A DNA stretch of 64,000 nucleotides, taken from NCBI RefSeq assembly GCF_905475465.1, contig NC_062243.1:2128001-2192000 (forward strand). Direction: 5' to 3'. This document shows, piece by piece, positions 22,010 to 32,560 of this stretch. The position numbers and the translations under genes were made by a program. This stretch comes from Pieris napi (lineage: Eukaryota > Arthropoda > Insecta > Lepidoptera > Pieridae). Numbering within the stretch: position 1 is the stretch's first letter; each line of letters begins with the position of its first letter. The notes under the pieces were generated by a model. The model ran no database searches. It was not told where the DNA came from and was given only the letters and a program-made list of their open reading frames with translations.

Positions 22010-22644
22010 ATGCAATTATCCGATTGGGATAGTAATTCTGAAGCTGGAAGAAGACAACGTACTTCTGTGCGAAGACATAAGAAGACAAGAATTAATTATA
22101 TCCAGAGCCTGAATGACGCCGAATTCACATTTAGATTTAGGTTAACAAAAGAAGCTTTGGAGACACTTTTACACAAAGTGATGTCTATCATGTATGACTT
22201 CTTGCAGGTTTCATCTTTTCATCAACTTTTGTAACTTTTTTTTAAATATTAGCTACAACCAAAAATATTTGTTACTATTGATACTATCTACTAACTCCAC
22301 TTCAAAAGCTCAAGACTCCAGCAGAACATCTTTATAACGAATCTCAAATACGAAGCAGAAATGTGGAATGGTGGAAAGGACATATTATGGTGTTTGGAAT
22401 AAATCGGTTCCCCAAAATCGGTTTGTCAAAAAAGGTTTTGCTTCAAGTATCTCGTGTACAAGCTGTGATAGTGGCATGTGCAGTGTTGCACAATATTGCT
22501 ATTGATATGCGAGATGAACATTTTGAACTACTGCAACAAGTAGATGAACCAGCTGATGATATTGATCAAAGCGCAATTGACAACGTGGGAAATGTAAGTG
22601 TGCGAAGTAATCTTATAAGTGATTATTTTGCTTTATTACTATAA
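22010..22644 (+). pseudogene. Harbinger transposase remnant, unit 2
   Basis: Near-identical to unit 1: the N-terminal piece (22010-22234) differs at a couple of residues. The C-terminal piece reads NRFPKIGLSKKVLLQVSRVQ, then AVLHNIAIDM and ends VSRSNLISDYFALLL-like (SVRSNLISDYFALLL) at 22644. This is probably the original C-terminus, as no MITE is present. It shares the same central deletion, so the deletion predates the duplication. Confidence 0.8.
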
Positions 22645-22857
22645 TATTTTATAAATTACAACATTTTTGAGATAAATAAAATAAAAATTCAATGCTTTTA
22701 TATAAATAAAAATACAAATTTTTAATACAATAGATCCTCGCTCCAGGCACAAAATCCATTATTTTTCTAATTTATTTAACAATATATTTTTTTCTATGGC
22801 CCATAATTCTCTTTTATGCTCTCTTTCTCCCTTTTCAAATGCCCATTACTTTCTTTT

Positions 22858-23222
22858 ATTTAGAAGCTCTTCCTTTCAATTCCTTCGACATACAACAATA
22901 TCATGTCTTTGACTTTTTCCTCGATAGGGAGTAAGAGGAGTAGCAGCACTAGGGCCACCTCCTGTACGATATGTTTCAGCATGTATCAAGGCAGACTTTT
23001 TTCTTGTAGCCCTCTTTAAGCTTTAGCACTGCGAAAGTTTACCCCACTTGTGCTATTAAACAGCGCCTCCAGCGTCTTCCAGCACTGCTCTTTCTCCTGC
23101 CAGGTGACTGAGTCAGTCTTTTTATTTTCTAATATATTTTTATGGTCAGCAACAAGCGAAGTTAGAAGGTCAACTTCTTCCCGGCTGAAATTGACGCTTC
23201 TTTCACGTTTTTGCGTAGACAT
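22858..23222 (-). pseudogene. Harbinger Myb/SANT-like protein, unit 2
   Basis: Same protein as in unit 1, one substitution in the first 68 residues (KSDSV to KTDSV) and the same stop after FRSAKA. It has a 14-base insertion relative to unit 1 (GCCTTGATACATGC region) before the TGGGP segment. Confidence 0.75.
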
Positions 23223-23779
23223 TTTTTAAGTTAAAGAACCAACCTCAAATCACAAAAACAACCTACACAAACTACTCAGAGAAAATTTATATTTGTAATA
23301 ATATGTACTAAAATACTCAATAACCTATCAAACAAAAATACCATATGAAAATGACAGCCCGTTTCGTTACAAGTAATATTAAATGACCAACAAAAAGGTT
23401 AAGGTTCTATGTTTTTCTATAGAATTTTGTAACTTTATTTGTTCGTACCAAAAAAGCAAAAAAAACGTTGCATAGCTATTTGCTACTTTATCCATACATT
23501 GTAAAAACAGACCTATTTTTTAGTCAGACAGATTTTATTTCGTTCCAAAAACAGCAAACTTTTGGTATGCTTGAACACAACATATTACATTGAACGAAAC
23601 GCGGTCGAGAGGGAAGGATCACGCAAAAGATTGCTGTCAATCTTTTGTCAAATAAACAATCGGATAGCAGAAATGTTTATTGGCATGCAGATTGGAGATC
23701 GGTCTTTAGATATGAATCAGTCCAAGATTGGTTATAATCATAGATTGAGGATACATTATTAATTTTGGCCGTTAGCCAC

Positions 23780-24300
23780 TTCAGTAACAAAAGAAAAAGT
23801 GAGACGGCCATTAATGTTCGGTACAGGTCGCAGAGAGCTATACAGTATATCATGAGCTCAGCTATAATGAATAGAAGGAAGAAATAAGAAACAGCGTCAC
23901 GTACTTGTGCACAGATTGTTACGATGCCTCCAGTTACGTAACCACGGTGGAGCTATTAAAGTAGCGATTTCGAAAATTGAAACGCAATATATTAGGTTAA
24001 AAATTTATTTTACTCATATTTTTGTAATTTAATATGTAAAATTCCCTAAGGCTTTCAAATACAAATTTGATTAGGATTTTGGAGAATTCGACTTTATTTA
24101 GAATAATAAATAACTGATAAATCTTATCAATAATAATCTTATTAATATAAAAAAATCGCTAGCTAATTCAAATGCTTTACTATTTGAGTATTATCAATTT
24201 TGGAAAATACAGCATGGAAATGTATGTAAAGTATTATGCAAATGACGTATATTTTTTTGTGTATTATTTCAATTTTATTTATTTCATATTAATAATAATA
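23780..24300. other. No gene seen
   Basis: AT-rich sequence between the Harbinger dimer and the 5S region. No recognised frame or repeat. Confidence 0.4.
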
Positions 24301-24641
24301 AAAGCCTATAAAAAATGTATAAAATATATAAATACATATGTATAATATGTATTTCTATCATCTCATTCTTTCTAGATGCCCTTGTTTTGCGAAGGCATCT
24401 TCCAAATCCTGCTATTTCTGTCTGCACTGTGCCGCTCTCTGCTGTTCTCTGCCTTGTACTATCTGCTGTTTGCCTAATCTGGTCTATCCACTATCGAAAT
24501 AAACTTCCTCTTTTGCGTTTATTTTTGGAACGAAGTTATCGAGCGTTGCGAAAGGGGGCTAGACGGAATAAATTAAGACCAAAAGTTGTAACGACACTTT
24601 TTGCTATAGTTGTTATATTTTACATTATCGATTTAGCTATC
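24301..24641 (+). other. Open but unrecognised sequence upstream of the 5S gene
   Basis: An open frame (24315 onward) follows a splice-acceptor-like tttctag at about 24375. It encodes two hydrophobic stretches (VCTVPLSAVLCLVLSAVCLI and TTLFAIVVIFYIIDLAI) around a basic loop. It runs into the 5S gene, so at least its 3' end is chance. No family recognised. Confidence 0.2.
24614..24620 (+). promoter_or_regulatory. TATA-like element of the 5S gene
   Basis: TATATTT lies 22-28 bases before the first base of the 5S gene. Silkworm and fly 5S genes are known to use an upstream TATA-like element at about this distance together with the internal control region. Confidence 0.55.
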
Positions 24642-24761
24642 GCCAACGTCCATACCACGTTGAATACACCGGTTCTCGTCCGATCACCGAAGTTAAGCAA
24701 CGTCGGGCGAGGTCAGTACTTGGATGGGTGACCGCCTGGGAACACCTCGTGATGTTGGCTT
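24642..24761 (+). rRNA. 5S ribosomal RNA gene
   Basis: Seen: 120 bases starting GCCAACGTCCATACC and ending GATGTTGGCTT, with the 5' and 3' ends complementary (helix I). The internal promoter is present: box A region AGTTAAGCAACGTCGGG and box C region TGGATGGGTGACCGCCTGGG. A run of ten T follows immediately as a pol III terminator. A TATATTT motif lies at about -28 to -22, the place where insect 5S genes need a TATA-like element. All features look intact, so the gene is probably functional. It is solitary in this window, not in a tandem array. There is no extra SINE3-type body after the terminator. Confidence 0.95.
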
Positions 24762-24769
24762 TTTTTTTT
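24760..24769 (+). terminator. Pol III terminator of the 5S gene
   Basis: A run of ten T begins at the 3' end of the 5S gene; four or more T is the normal pol III stop signal. Confidence 0.8.
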
Positions 24770-25315
24770 CGTCGTAAGATTGGTGTCGAGAAAACCTATC
24801 ATACTGTTATGATACCAATTAACATATAAATTAATCGAAAGGAATTTCGTTCCATCCGGGTGTCCCTTGACACCTCAATAGTTTTTTTTTTGCTTTTACG
24901 TTCCTTGGGAAACAGTTTGATAATCTCTTGCTCCACGTTTAAATATATTTTCTATTAATTAGGCAGAAACTAAAATATTACATTACAAACATGTATTATT
25001 ATTAATATGTTTTTGGCCTTAAAAAGGCACATTTTAACAGCAGATTTAGTGGCCTTTTGATTTGTGGTAATTGTTTCGGTATAATTGAAATGTATTTCCC
25101 GTGCTGGTGTCGGCAATAGCTGCGGTTACGAAAGAATGCAGTATTTCATTCATATTCTTTGTTCTCACCGATGAAATAATAGGTTCATTATATTTTTTTT
25201 TACATATTTCTTTTTAGACACTAGAAGTTATTAACACATTGATTGATAATTTGACGTGCTTTGGCTTTGGTGTTTGGACACTAAATTTTAGCAAATTAAG
25301 ATAGCAGATAGCTTT
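24770..25315. other. No gene seen
   Basis: AT-rich sequence with several T runs. Nothing recognised. Confidence 0.4.
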
Positions 25316-25317
25316 GG

Positions 25318-25540
25318 CAGTTTTTGCCGCGCACCACCACTTTGTGGAATCAGCTGCCCACTGAAGTATTTCCGAACCAATTCGACTTAGGGTCCTTCAA
25401 GAAAAGAGCGTACCAATTCTTAATAGGCCGACAACGCACTCGTGAGCCCTCTGGCATTGAGAGTGTCCATGGGCAGCGGTATCCCTTAACATCAGGTGAG
25501 CCTCCTGCCCGTTTGCCCCCCGTTCTATAAAAAAAAATAT
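25318..25540 (+). repeat. LINE 3' end, good copy (family L)
   Basis: An open frame ends the reverse transcriptase: TTTLWNQLPTEVFPNQFDLG, FKKRAYQFLIGRQRT and finally PPARLPPVL with a stop, then an A run. This is the best-preserved family L end in the window. Confidence 0.85.
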
Positions 25541-25544
25541 CACC

Positions 25545-26120
25545 AATTATTTCACCAAATAAAGCTATATTATTGATCCATACAATATAGTAAAATTATT
25601 CAGATTCTAAATAATATCTTAAATCTACATTTAATATTCTTCAAAAACAATTGTGTAACGGCCTCCTCTATTTACCGCCGCCATTTTAAATTTCTATCGG
25701 TAGTGTGCAATGTTTGAGCCATGAATCCTATGACGCCCATCATGCCCTGCTGATGATATCCGCACTTAGACATCCCGACATATTTTCAGAGTAATTCGTT
25801 TCAGTTTCAGTCCGTCAGTTCATTAAGAGTTTCGTACTGCGCCATCGCAAGGTTGCAACATTAGCGATCCGTACACGCGATGTTTTTTTTTATGTTTTGG
25901 ATGAGCTTATAAGCTAAATAATGTTTCACAGAAAGATAAAGCAAGGAAGAAGTGGCTATTTGATACCTTCTTCGTTGCTTGAATTGAGATCGGTACCGTT
26001 GATGTGGCGAAATTTAGAGAACTAAAATTGCATACAACTTCTATAGATACAAGAAGTTACAGAGTATTGGCTCAGCTCCTTAGTGTGTTCAGCCGAACAA
26101 ACGGTTAGCTATATTTGTAT
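25545..26120. other. No gene seen; GC-richer patch
   Basis: 25660-25870 (CCGCCGCCATTTTAAATTTC, CCATCGCAAGGTTGCAACA) is more GC-rich than its surroundings and could be a promoter or 5' UTR, but no exon was found. Confidence 0.3.
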
Positions 26121-26121
26121 A

Positions 26122-26640
26122 TTACTAGATGAACTCGTGAACTTCGTGTCACCTACATATATTTGTGTCAAAACGTAATATATGTGTCCTTTCTTCGATA
26201 GGACTTTTAGTTTTGCCGGAAATCGAGATAAACCGTTTTTTACCCTTAAAACTCCCCCCCCCCCCTTCCCTTCCCGACCTCAGATCGACCGTAATTTATT
26301 TTTCCTTTCATTTTGAACATATTTCCCTCCTTTTCTAATGGGTTTCATCCTACTGTAATTTTTTTTGGTTTCAAAAATTATCTACCCTGGTCTAATACAA
26401 CAAACTACAGCCATGAAATACTTATTTCTGAAGGGACCTATATATGACAACTAAGTGACACTTCTTTATTTCTAAAAAGACATAGGAACAGATTTTATAG
26501 GATAATTTTATTGTCATTTTTAGTATTTTTCTTTACTTATTATTTATATTTTACCAAACAAAATCGGTCCAGCCGTTTTCGAGTTTTAGCGAAACGAACG
26601 GCTATTCATTTGTATATATATATTATATATTTCATATATA
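26122..26640 (+). repeat. Interspersed repeat with RTE-like tail
   Basis: Ends ATCGGTCCAGCCGTTTTCGA, then a TATATATATATT tail. The poly(C) run at about 26257-26269 is internal. Boundaries uncertain. Confidence 0.4.
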
Positions 26641-26644
26641 GTTT

Positions 26645-27865
26645 AAAGTACGACTTATTAATTATACATTAGCCGGAGAATGTGTAGTGTCTTTGTTTGC
26701 AAAAATGTTGATGATGCTTCTTTATAATTATCATACTTTTAATAGAGGATTGTGTCACCAACTTTGCGGTTGAATCTAACTTAATGCTTTACATTGCGTG
26801 ATAGACGCTATTATTATTCTAATCACCCACGCATTATCAGCAATGTATCATAAAAAAGACGTTATTAACGAAATAGGTTTCAGGTATTGCGTTAGATGTA
26901 TTGAAATTATGTTCGCAATATGCATATTAATTTTCTCAACGATCTTTTGAAATATGCAGCGTCATCCCCTATCGTTTCAAAAAGCATCTAAATATCAGCA
27001 CAAATATGTAGAAAATAATTTTAAAAAATGTATAAAGCCATGTTACCCTAGTTAGCGATTTTCTGGACTGAGTTTGTGCGTTCAAACCCATGGATATTTA
27101 TGTGTACGTAATTATCATTTGCCTTTAGGGTGAAGGAAAACATCGTGAGGCTTAAGGATCAAAACGCATGTCACATTTCCTCTTGTACTTGGTCAGTGTT
27201 AAACCAAGTGTTTTTAGACAACTAGTTCAGCGTTTGGAAACCTTCTATAGTCTATAATCAGTCTATAGTCAATCAGTCATCAGTACCTAACGCATGTCGT
27301 AGATTTTTGGGTTTAAAGACACGCGTCACGCTGTTTGCCTCAACCGTAAGAGCAAGGTGCATGGAGAATCAACACGACAATAATGATTTTTTATCATTAA
27401 AATAATCATAAATGGTTGCTAGTTCAATATCGTGTCATTTAAACTGGTTGTGAATTATTAAAGAATGTTCAACACATTGATTACAAATGAAACAAAAACA
27501 TTTCCTTAGAGTGATTTTAGCAAATAAAACGTTGAAAATGTAATATTTCCTCTGGTTCGATACGTTTTTTCTTACTACTTAAAATTAATAGATCCCCTCG
27601 CGAGGTTTCAGCCAATTGAAAGTAGATTGGAATTGTATTATTTCCCACGGGATTTGTTCGTGTTATTGCTTCTGATTGCCACTTTGGAATGCATTGCTTT
27701 TGATAGAATAAGAGGTATTTTGTTTCAAAATTACAGACTCGATTGATCGCAAATATTAGACTCTGATTGAATCAATACACTCAATAATGGATGTACGAGA
27801 TAAAACCATAATGCATATTCTGGTTTGAGCCAGTGTTAAATACAAAAACAATGTTAATACAAATG
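26645..27865. other. No gene seen
   Basis: AT-rich sequence. A GAAGGAAAACATCGTGAGG stretch at about 27131-27149 matches the SINE body and marks a very old SINE scrap. Confidence 0.4.
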
Positions 27866-27869
27866 GACC

Positions 27870-28966
27870 ACATTAAAATTTCTTATTTTTATTAAGTATA
27901 GTTACAACAAAGAGCCTTTTCTTGCTTACCAGTATGGTGATTCCGGCCAGAATGCCATCGTCATAGTTATAGCACAGCACAGAAAAATCGGTATAAAAAT
28001 CACTTTCCAATAGAAGAAAGTTCCTAATGTATTTGTTGCCCAATGCAAAAGAATGTAGCATTTTTAATCGTCGTAAAAACTCCTCTATATTTAGGTGTCG
28101 TATATTCTGTGATTATTAAAACTGATAGTTGTTGTAGCATGTAAAATTTGGCCTATAAGTATTTCGTGAATGATTTTGCTGAAGTAAAGTATACACGCAC
28201 TTGCTGTCATTAATATCCACTTTATCATTGAAGGTACATAGTGAGAAGCCAAAAGCAGTAGTATGATAATCCACTATGAGCACCGGCAGCAGCTGTAATC
28301 AAATAAACCATTATATTAAATGGAACGTGATCATATAATCTTAATACAAATAATATAGCAATTTGCAGTATATTTTATTTTTTATTTATTTTCTTTGTTG
28401 TATAATCTGAATACATACAACAAAGAAATTAGGCAAAATAACAATCTATAACAAATCAATGAAAACGATGGAAAAATTCCATGAATTGGGCTTCGCATTG
28501 TTTCTCATCTACCGTATTCTCCAGATTTGGCCCCCAGTGACATTTTTCTGTTTTCAAACGCCAAGAGAATGCTCGCTGGACAGAAATTTTGAGGTAATAT
28601 TGCAGAAACTGAAGCCTATTTTGAGGCTAAAGACAAAGCGTACTATAAAAATAGTGTCGAATAATTGTATAACGTTATAATCGTTGTATCGCTCTCCAAG
28701 GCAACTATATTGAATAATCTAATCATATTCTTTATAAAAAAAGATTTTTAATATGTACGCGAATCACTTCCTAAAAGTGCGTGCACCTTTTACCCCATAC
28801 TAAAGTCGTGTAAATCAAAAGAAATAGTAGAAATTAAAACAAAAGAAACTCACATATCCAAGATTCCATTTTGATTGTGATTGCATTAGTTGAATTAGCT
28901 TCTTTTCTTAGTTGTAGGATTAAAATCGTTGGCCAAAGTATAGGTAATAGTTGAAGTGTGAAACAT
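27870..28966 (-). pseudogene. Decayed Tret1-like MFS transporter copy
   Basis: Seen on the minus strand: exon 2 remnant 28966-28854 reads PTILILQLRKEANST then MESWI and ends with one base before a GTGAG donor, like MESWL at the end of exon 2 in the intact gene at 33.4 kb. Exon 3 starts at 28292 after acceptor tttgattacag. It continues in shifting frames: HYVPSMIKWILM and HEILIGQILHATTTIS, then ITEYTTPKYRGVFTT, then GTFFYWKV and WPESPYW followed at once by a stop and ASKKR. That is at least three frameshifts and one in-frame stop. Both copies share intron position and phase. Nothing after the PESP region is recognisable, so the 3' half is missing. No exon 1 was found. A mariner fragment lies in the intron on the opposite strand. 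Clearly a pseudogene of the sugar-porter family. Confidence 0.85.
28465..28717 (+). pseudogene. mariner transposase C-terminal remnant
   Basis: Seen: in broken frames the plus strand reads MEKFHELGFAL, then AETEAYFEAKDKAYYKNSVE, then YNRCIALQGNYIE and a stop at 28715-28717. These match the conserved C-terminal end of mariner transposases (the DLAPSDFFLF, ETEAYFE and RW-x-CI-x-LQGDYIE region). Frameshifts and the missing N-terminal and central parts show it is dead. It lies in the intron of the MFS pseudogene, on the opposite strand. Terminal repeats were not identified. Confidence 0.8.
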
Positions 28967-28969
28967 CTG

Positions 28970-29538
28970 TCATAAAACATATTATGAAGCACTGAAATAA
29001 AGGAATATTAGTTTAAATATGCTTAATTTTGACGTTGTTAAATGTAAGTGTTTTTAAGCATAAAAAAAATTTAAATTAAATACATACAAGACTTCTCTCT
29101 AAGAATTTATTGGACCCCATAAACAATGTGTGGTTTGGTTAGATGTAGGTAAACTATACGTCGAATTTTGAACTATCTTCGGATTTGATATTGATTGATT
29201 TTTAACAGGGCATTTTCAGCAAGAGTGCTACTTATCTCTCTACTGCTTTTTATCTCCTTATTTATCAAATAAAAATAATACACGACACCTCACATGTCAC
29301 CTGTATGTCCATATTACTACACAATAAGACATAAAAATATATTTAATTCTTTGCCATTCAACGAACATAAAAGCCACTTGATTCGTTTCAAAGTAAAAAG
29401 AATATATTACGTAATAATACCATTTACATACTAATTAATTTAAAATGATATAATAAAGTATGTACACAAAAACATTAATTGTTTAATTTGTTAAATTTTA
29501 CAGACGATTATTTTAATTGTTTTAATTATTGTGAAAAC
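28970..29538. other. No gene seen
   Basis: AT-rich. The first exon of the MFS pseudogene would be expected here on the minus strand but was not found. Confidence 0.4.
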
Positions 29539-29539
29539 A

Positions 29540-30138
29540 GGATATGAAAAGAAAATGTTATGACTGTCAAGAAGTATCCAAAACTATTTAATACATACAA
29601 AGAAACGTGCTTATATATACCGAGGGATCCAACACGGCTGCGGGTGCCTGCATGTTGCACCGCGCCTTATTCTAAAAATTGTAACGCCATGGCTATAAGA
29701 ATATTTAATCACCTTCCCAGAAGTTATAGATCGCTGTCATGTAATGTTTTCAAGGGGAAGGTGATTGGGTTTCTAAAGTCAAGGTGCTTTTATAGCGTAG
29801 GCGAATATTTGGCCTATAAGTTTGACAACAATTGATTATAAATAGCTTGACGTATTATCATGACATTATGTTAATGTTTTTATTATATGACATAGCAAAA
29901 CTTTATGACATTTGCATGCCTTTTTATATATGGCTGATTGTCCGGATATAAAAAATAAATAATGTGATTATAAAACCACATAAGGTTTGATTGTAATATA
30001 GTAAAATCCTAATTGTTAATTATGTAAGATAAATTTGCACGCCATTGTGTGTGGCAGAATATGCGGAGTTAAGATTGTACAACCATAAGATTTTTATACC
30101 ATATTCTTGCAAATAAATGATTATTATTATTATTATTA
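29540..30138 (+). repeat. LINE C-terminus and 3' tail (family M)
   Basis: The frame 29560-29832 reads YKETCLYIP, CNAMAIRIFNHLPRSYRSLS, then KGKVIGFLKSRCFYSVGEYL, as at the very end of CR1/Jockey-like LINE polyproteins. About 300 bases of UTR follow and end in GCAAATAAATGATT then an (ATT)n tail. A degraded copy is at 7.6-7.89 kb. Confidence 0.7.
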
Positions 30139-30139
30139 T

Positions 30140-30750
30140 GGTTACTTTGTAAAACAATAGAATAATAATAACACACTTAGTGAGAATCAATTTCAATACA
30201 TCTACAAAAGAATAATGTATATTTAATTATAATAAATCCTTTATAGTATTGAATTATTCTTAGTATTATATTCTTTATTTCATTGAGTATTTAGTACCAT
30301 GAGATTTTATTCTTTTTACATATAGTTGTTATATTTTATTATAAATATATTACAACATAGATTTATTTAAGGTTATTTGTATGAAAAGGCAAATCAATGT
30401 CTCACACAATTGCTAAGCAGATTGCGAAAGGCGTTAGTATATATAAAAATGTAAAACCGTTCGTTCCCCAAAAATGCAGGCTTTATTTCGTTCATTCGGT
30501 CGCAATCGGTCTCGATTAAGCCTGTAAGCGAGCAATGACTATTGATGTTTGTTCCCATTCCCTTTGCTAAATGTCATTCGTACAATAATCCTGACATATA
30601 GGGTATATACGATAATCGCCAAATTGGAAGTGAAATTCTTTTGAGTAAACAAAGTTTGTAAAAGTTAAAAGAACGTTGCTTGTATTTAAAATTTTAACGT
30701 TTAGTTAAATTGCGATAGAAAAATCTAATTTTAGTTAACAATGTTATATA
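30140..30750. other. AT-rich, no gene seen
   Basis: No recognised frame or repeat. Confidence 0.4.
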
Positions 30751-30751
30751 T

Positions 30752-31088
30752 CTAATGTATAAAATTCTCGTGCCACAATGTTCGTTCCCATACTCCTCCG
30801 AAACGACTCGAACGCGATTCTTATGAAATTTTTTATGCATATTTAGTAAGTCTGAGAATCGGCTGCTATCTATCTTTCAGACCCCTAAATGTTAAGGGTG
30901 TCCACCCCTAAATTTTTATTTTTTAGATATTTTTTTTTTATGTGGCATTAAAAATACATACAACCCTTAATTGTCACCCCTCTACGCTTAACCCCTATTT
31001 TTTATTATAGTAGATAGTTATTTTTATTGAACTAAGAAATGTTTCCTAGAAATATATCGCAAAACAACGTATGTCGGGTCAGCTAGTA
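30752..31088 (-). repeat. Short interspersed repeat family A, near full
   Basis: Reverse copy with both end blocks: AAAATTCTCGTGCCACAATG at the left and CGACATACG/CTAGCTGACCCGAC type block at the right. The central ACCCCTCTACGCTTAACCCC block is clear. Confidence 0.8.
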
Positions 31089-31204
31089 TTTTATAATAGT
31101 AACTAGATGTGATAATATTGAGTCCATTGAAATTCCGCTGTGCAAACGAAATGTCCGTCAATAATAAGGGAAACATCGTGAGAAAACATGCACGACTAAT
31201 GGTC

Positions 31205-31425
31205 AAAAATGGACAGCTTGTGTTTAGCACGTAAGGATGATGACTTATTTAACTTTGAAGAAGAAATATTAAGGAAACACATACTGAAGTTACGACCAAG
31301 AGTTTTAGCGCCATTGTTGAAAGTGATCGTTTTCAAACATGCAGAAAAGCTCAGATATAAAGGAATAAATAATATAACAGTGGTTTCAACTTTCGTTTTA
31401 TTCTTCTTTTTTGTTGTACGTCTCA
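31205..31425 (+). other. Unrecognised open frame
   Basis: 76 codons from ATG 31209 (MDSLCLARKDDDLFNFEEEI, then KHILKLRPRVLAPLLK). Basic and helical-looking, with a hydrophobic end. It adjoins a LINE-like tail and could belong to it. No family recognised. Confidence 0.25.
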
Positions 31426-31427
31426 TT

Positions 31428-31680
31428 TACCATGTGTAAATGGTGTAATGGTTGCAGCTCTTTACAAAAATTGTGTAAAACAAAAAACTTGGCGATTAAA
31501 AAGAGTGGCGGAGAGTTTATAGCCAGTTCTTCTAGTCCGTTTTACGCCCTTGATTTGAGAACTGGCAGTAAATGTAAAAGTAGAAGCATTTAGCATTTAA
31601 TACGTACAATGTACATATTTCTTTATTGACGTTTATAAGTGTACACTGTGTTACTAAATGAATAAATGATTTTGACTTAA
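31428..31680 (+). repeat. Dispersed repeat E (LINE-tail-like)
   Basis: About 230 bases match 57.61-57.82 kb at high identity (GGTGTAATGGTTGCAGCTCT, CTTGGCGATTAAAAAGAGTG, TTGAGAACTGGCAGTAAATG). It ends AATAAATGATTTTGACTT, like other LINE 3' ends. Confidence 0.7.
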
Positions 31681-31825
31681 ACTTTAAAGGTCAGCTACGC
31701 CAGTCCAATCACAAACACACTGATTATATTTCAGACAAATAAAAATATGCTGTAATATTTATTTTAATTTATAGATATACACCATCTAGAAACCTGGTGG
31801 CAAGAGAAAATTCGGTAGACCGTGG

Positions 31826-31970
31826 CTGCGTTTATTTATTTATTTATTTATTTACACTTCGTTACAAATAAAAGAAACACAATAGATACAAATTATAAGG
31901 GATGCAACGGGCGGCCTTATCGCTAGTAAGCGATCTCTTCCAGGCAACCCTAGTTAAGAGAAAAACTAAA
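31826..31970 (-). repeat. LINE 3' untranslated fragment (family N) with (TTTA)n
   Basis: An ATTT/TTTA run at 31828-31855, then the inverse of the GGCCGCC..AGCGATAAGG..GGAAGAGATCGCT tail seen at 11.9 kb. Confidence 0.6.
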
Positions 31971-31974
31971 AAAA

Positions 31975-32555
31975 AAAGAAACATGCGTGCGAGAAGTGCA
32001 GAATCCTTAATCTGCGTTGGTAGAATATAGTTGTCAAGGACCTCGAAACTATAGGTGTTCATAAATGAACGCAACAAGCACGAAAAAGATTGCGATGGCG
32101 AAATATTCTTGAGATTAAAGTCCACAAGCCATTGATGACGATGTTAGTGAGTATACCAATACTATGGTATTGGGATATTATTTATTTTACGAGGAAAACG
32201 GCTGAAGCTTGTTATAATGATAATAAACCCATTTTTACTGCAACACTGAGCTCTCTACACCTATTCAGACTTTAACAAACACATTCCACTCGTTTCAAAA
32301 TGAATTTTTAATTTTGAACTGGAATTTACAGAAAAAGTTAATTATTGTTCATTTTCACGAAACTCTTAAATTTTTATTAGTTTTCTATGTACGCGCTGCA
32401 CCTGACCTTGCTGATAGGTGTTAATTAAACTGATCAAAAGTATGAAGTGTACTACACTGTACTTATATTACGTTAGTATACAAAGTTCTTCAGTCTTCCC
32501 GAACCACAATACGCAACAGCGTACGATCTTGAGTTTTAATATTTTAAAATAGAAA
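31975..32555. other. No gene seen
   Basis: No coding signal or recognised repeat. Confidence 0.4.
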
Positions 32556-32560
32556 AAAAA

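Larger units (their letters stand above)
19177..23771. mobile_element. PIF/Harbinger element, tandem dimer form
   Basis: The whole is flanked by TTA on both sides (19174-19176 and 23772-23774), the TWA-type duplication of PIF/Harbinger. The outer ends CGACCAAAACCAATA and TTAATTTTGGCCG are inverted. The body beginning CAACCAATCGTTCAGAGGGC occurs twice (19299 and 21761), each ending in the same 3' terminal sequence (TTATTAATTTTGGCCG at about 21745-21759 and 23756-23771). Order: 5' TIR, body, 3' TIR, body, 3' TIR. The second unit lacks the first ~120 bases. Unit 1 is longer because of a nested MITE. Each unit has a transposase remnant on the plus strand and a Myb/SANT-like frame on the minus strand. 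Confidence 0.85.

Noticed and set aside
19547..23222. Two duplicated host genes (transposase-like and Myb-like), for example a domesticated HARBI1 pair
   Set aside because: Catalytic core deleted, shared stop in the Myb-like frame, TIRs and TTA duplications; these are transposon remnants.
24315..24731. 138-codon open frame as a membrane protein
   Set aside because: Its last 30 codons are the 5S rRNA gene, so at least the end is chance; kept only as an unrecognised upstream stretch.
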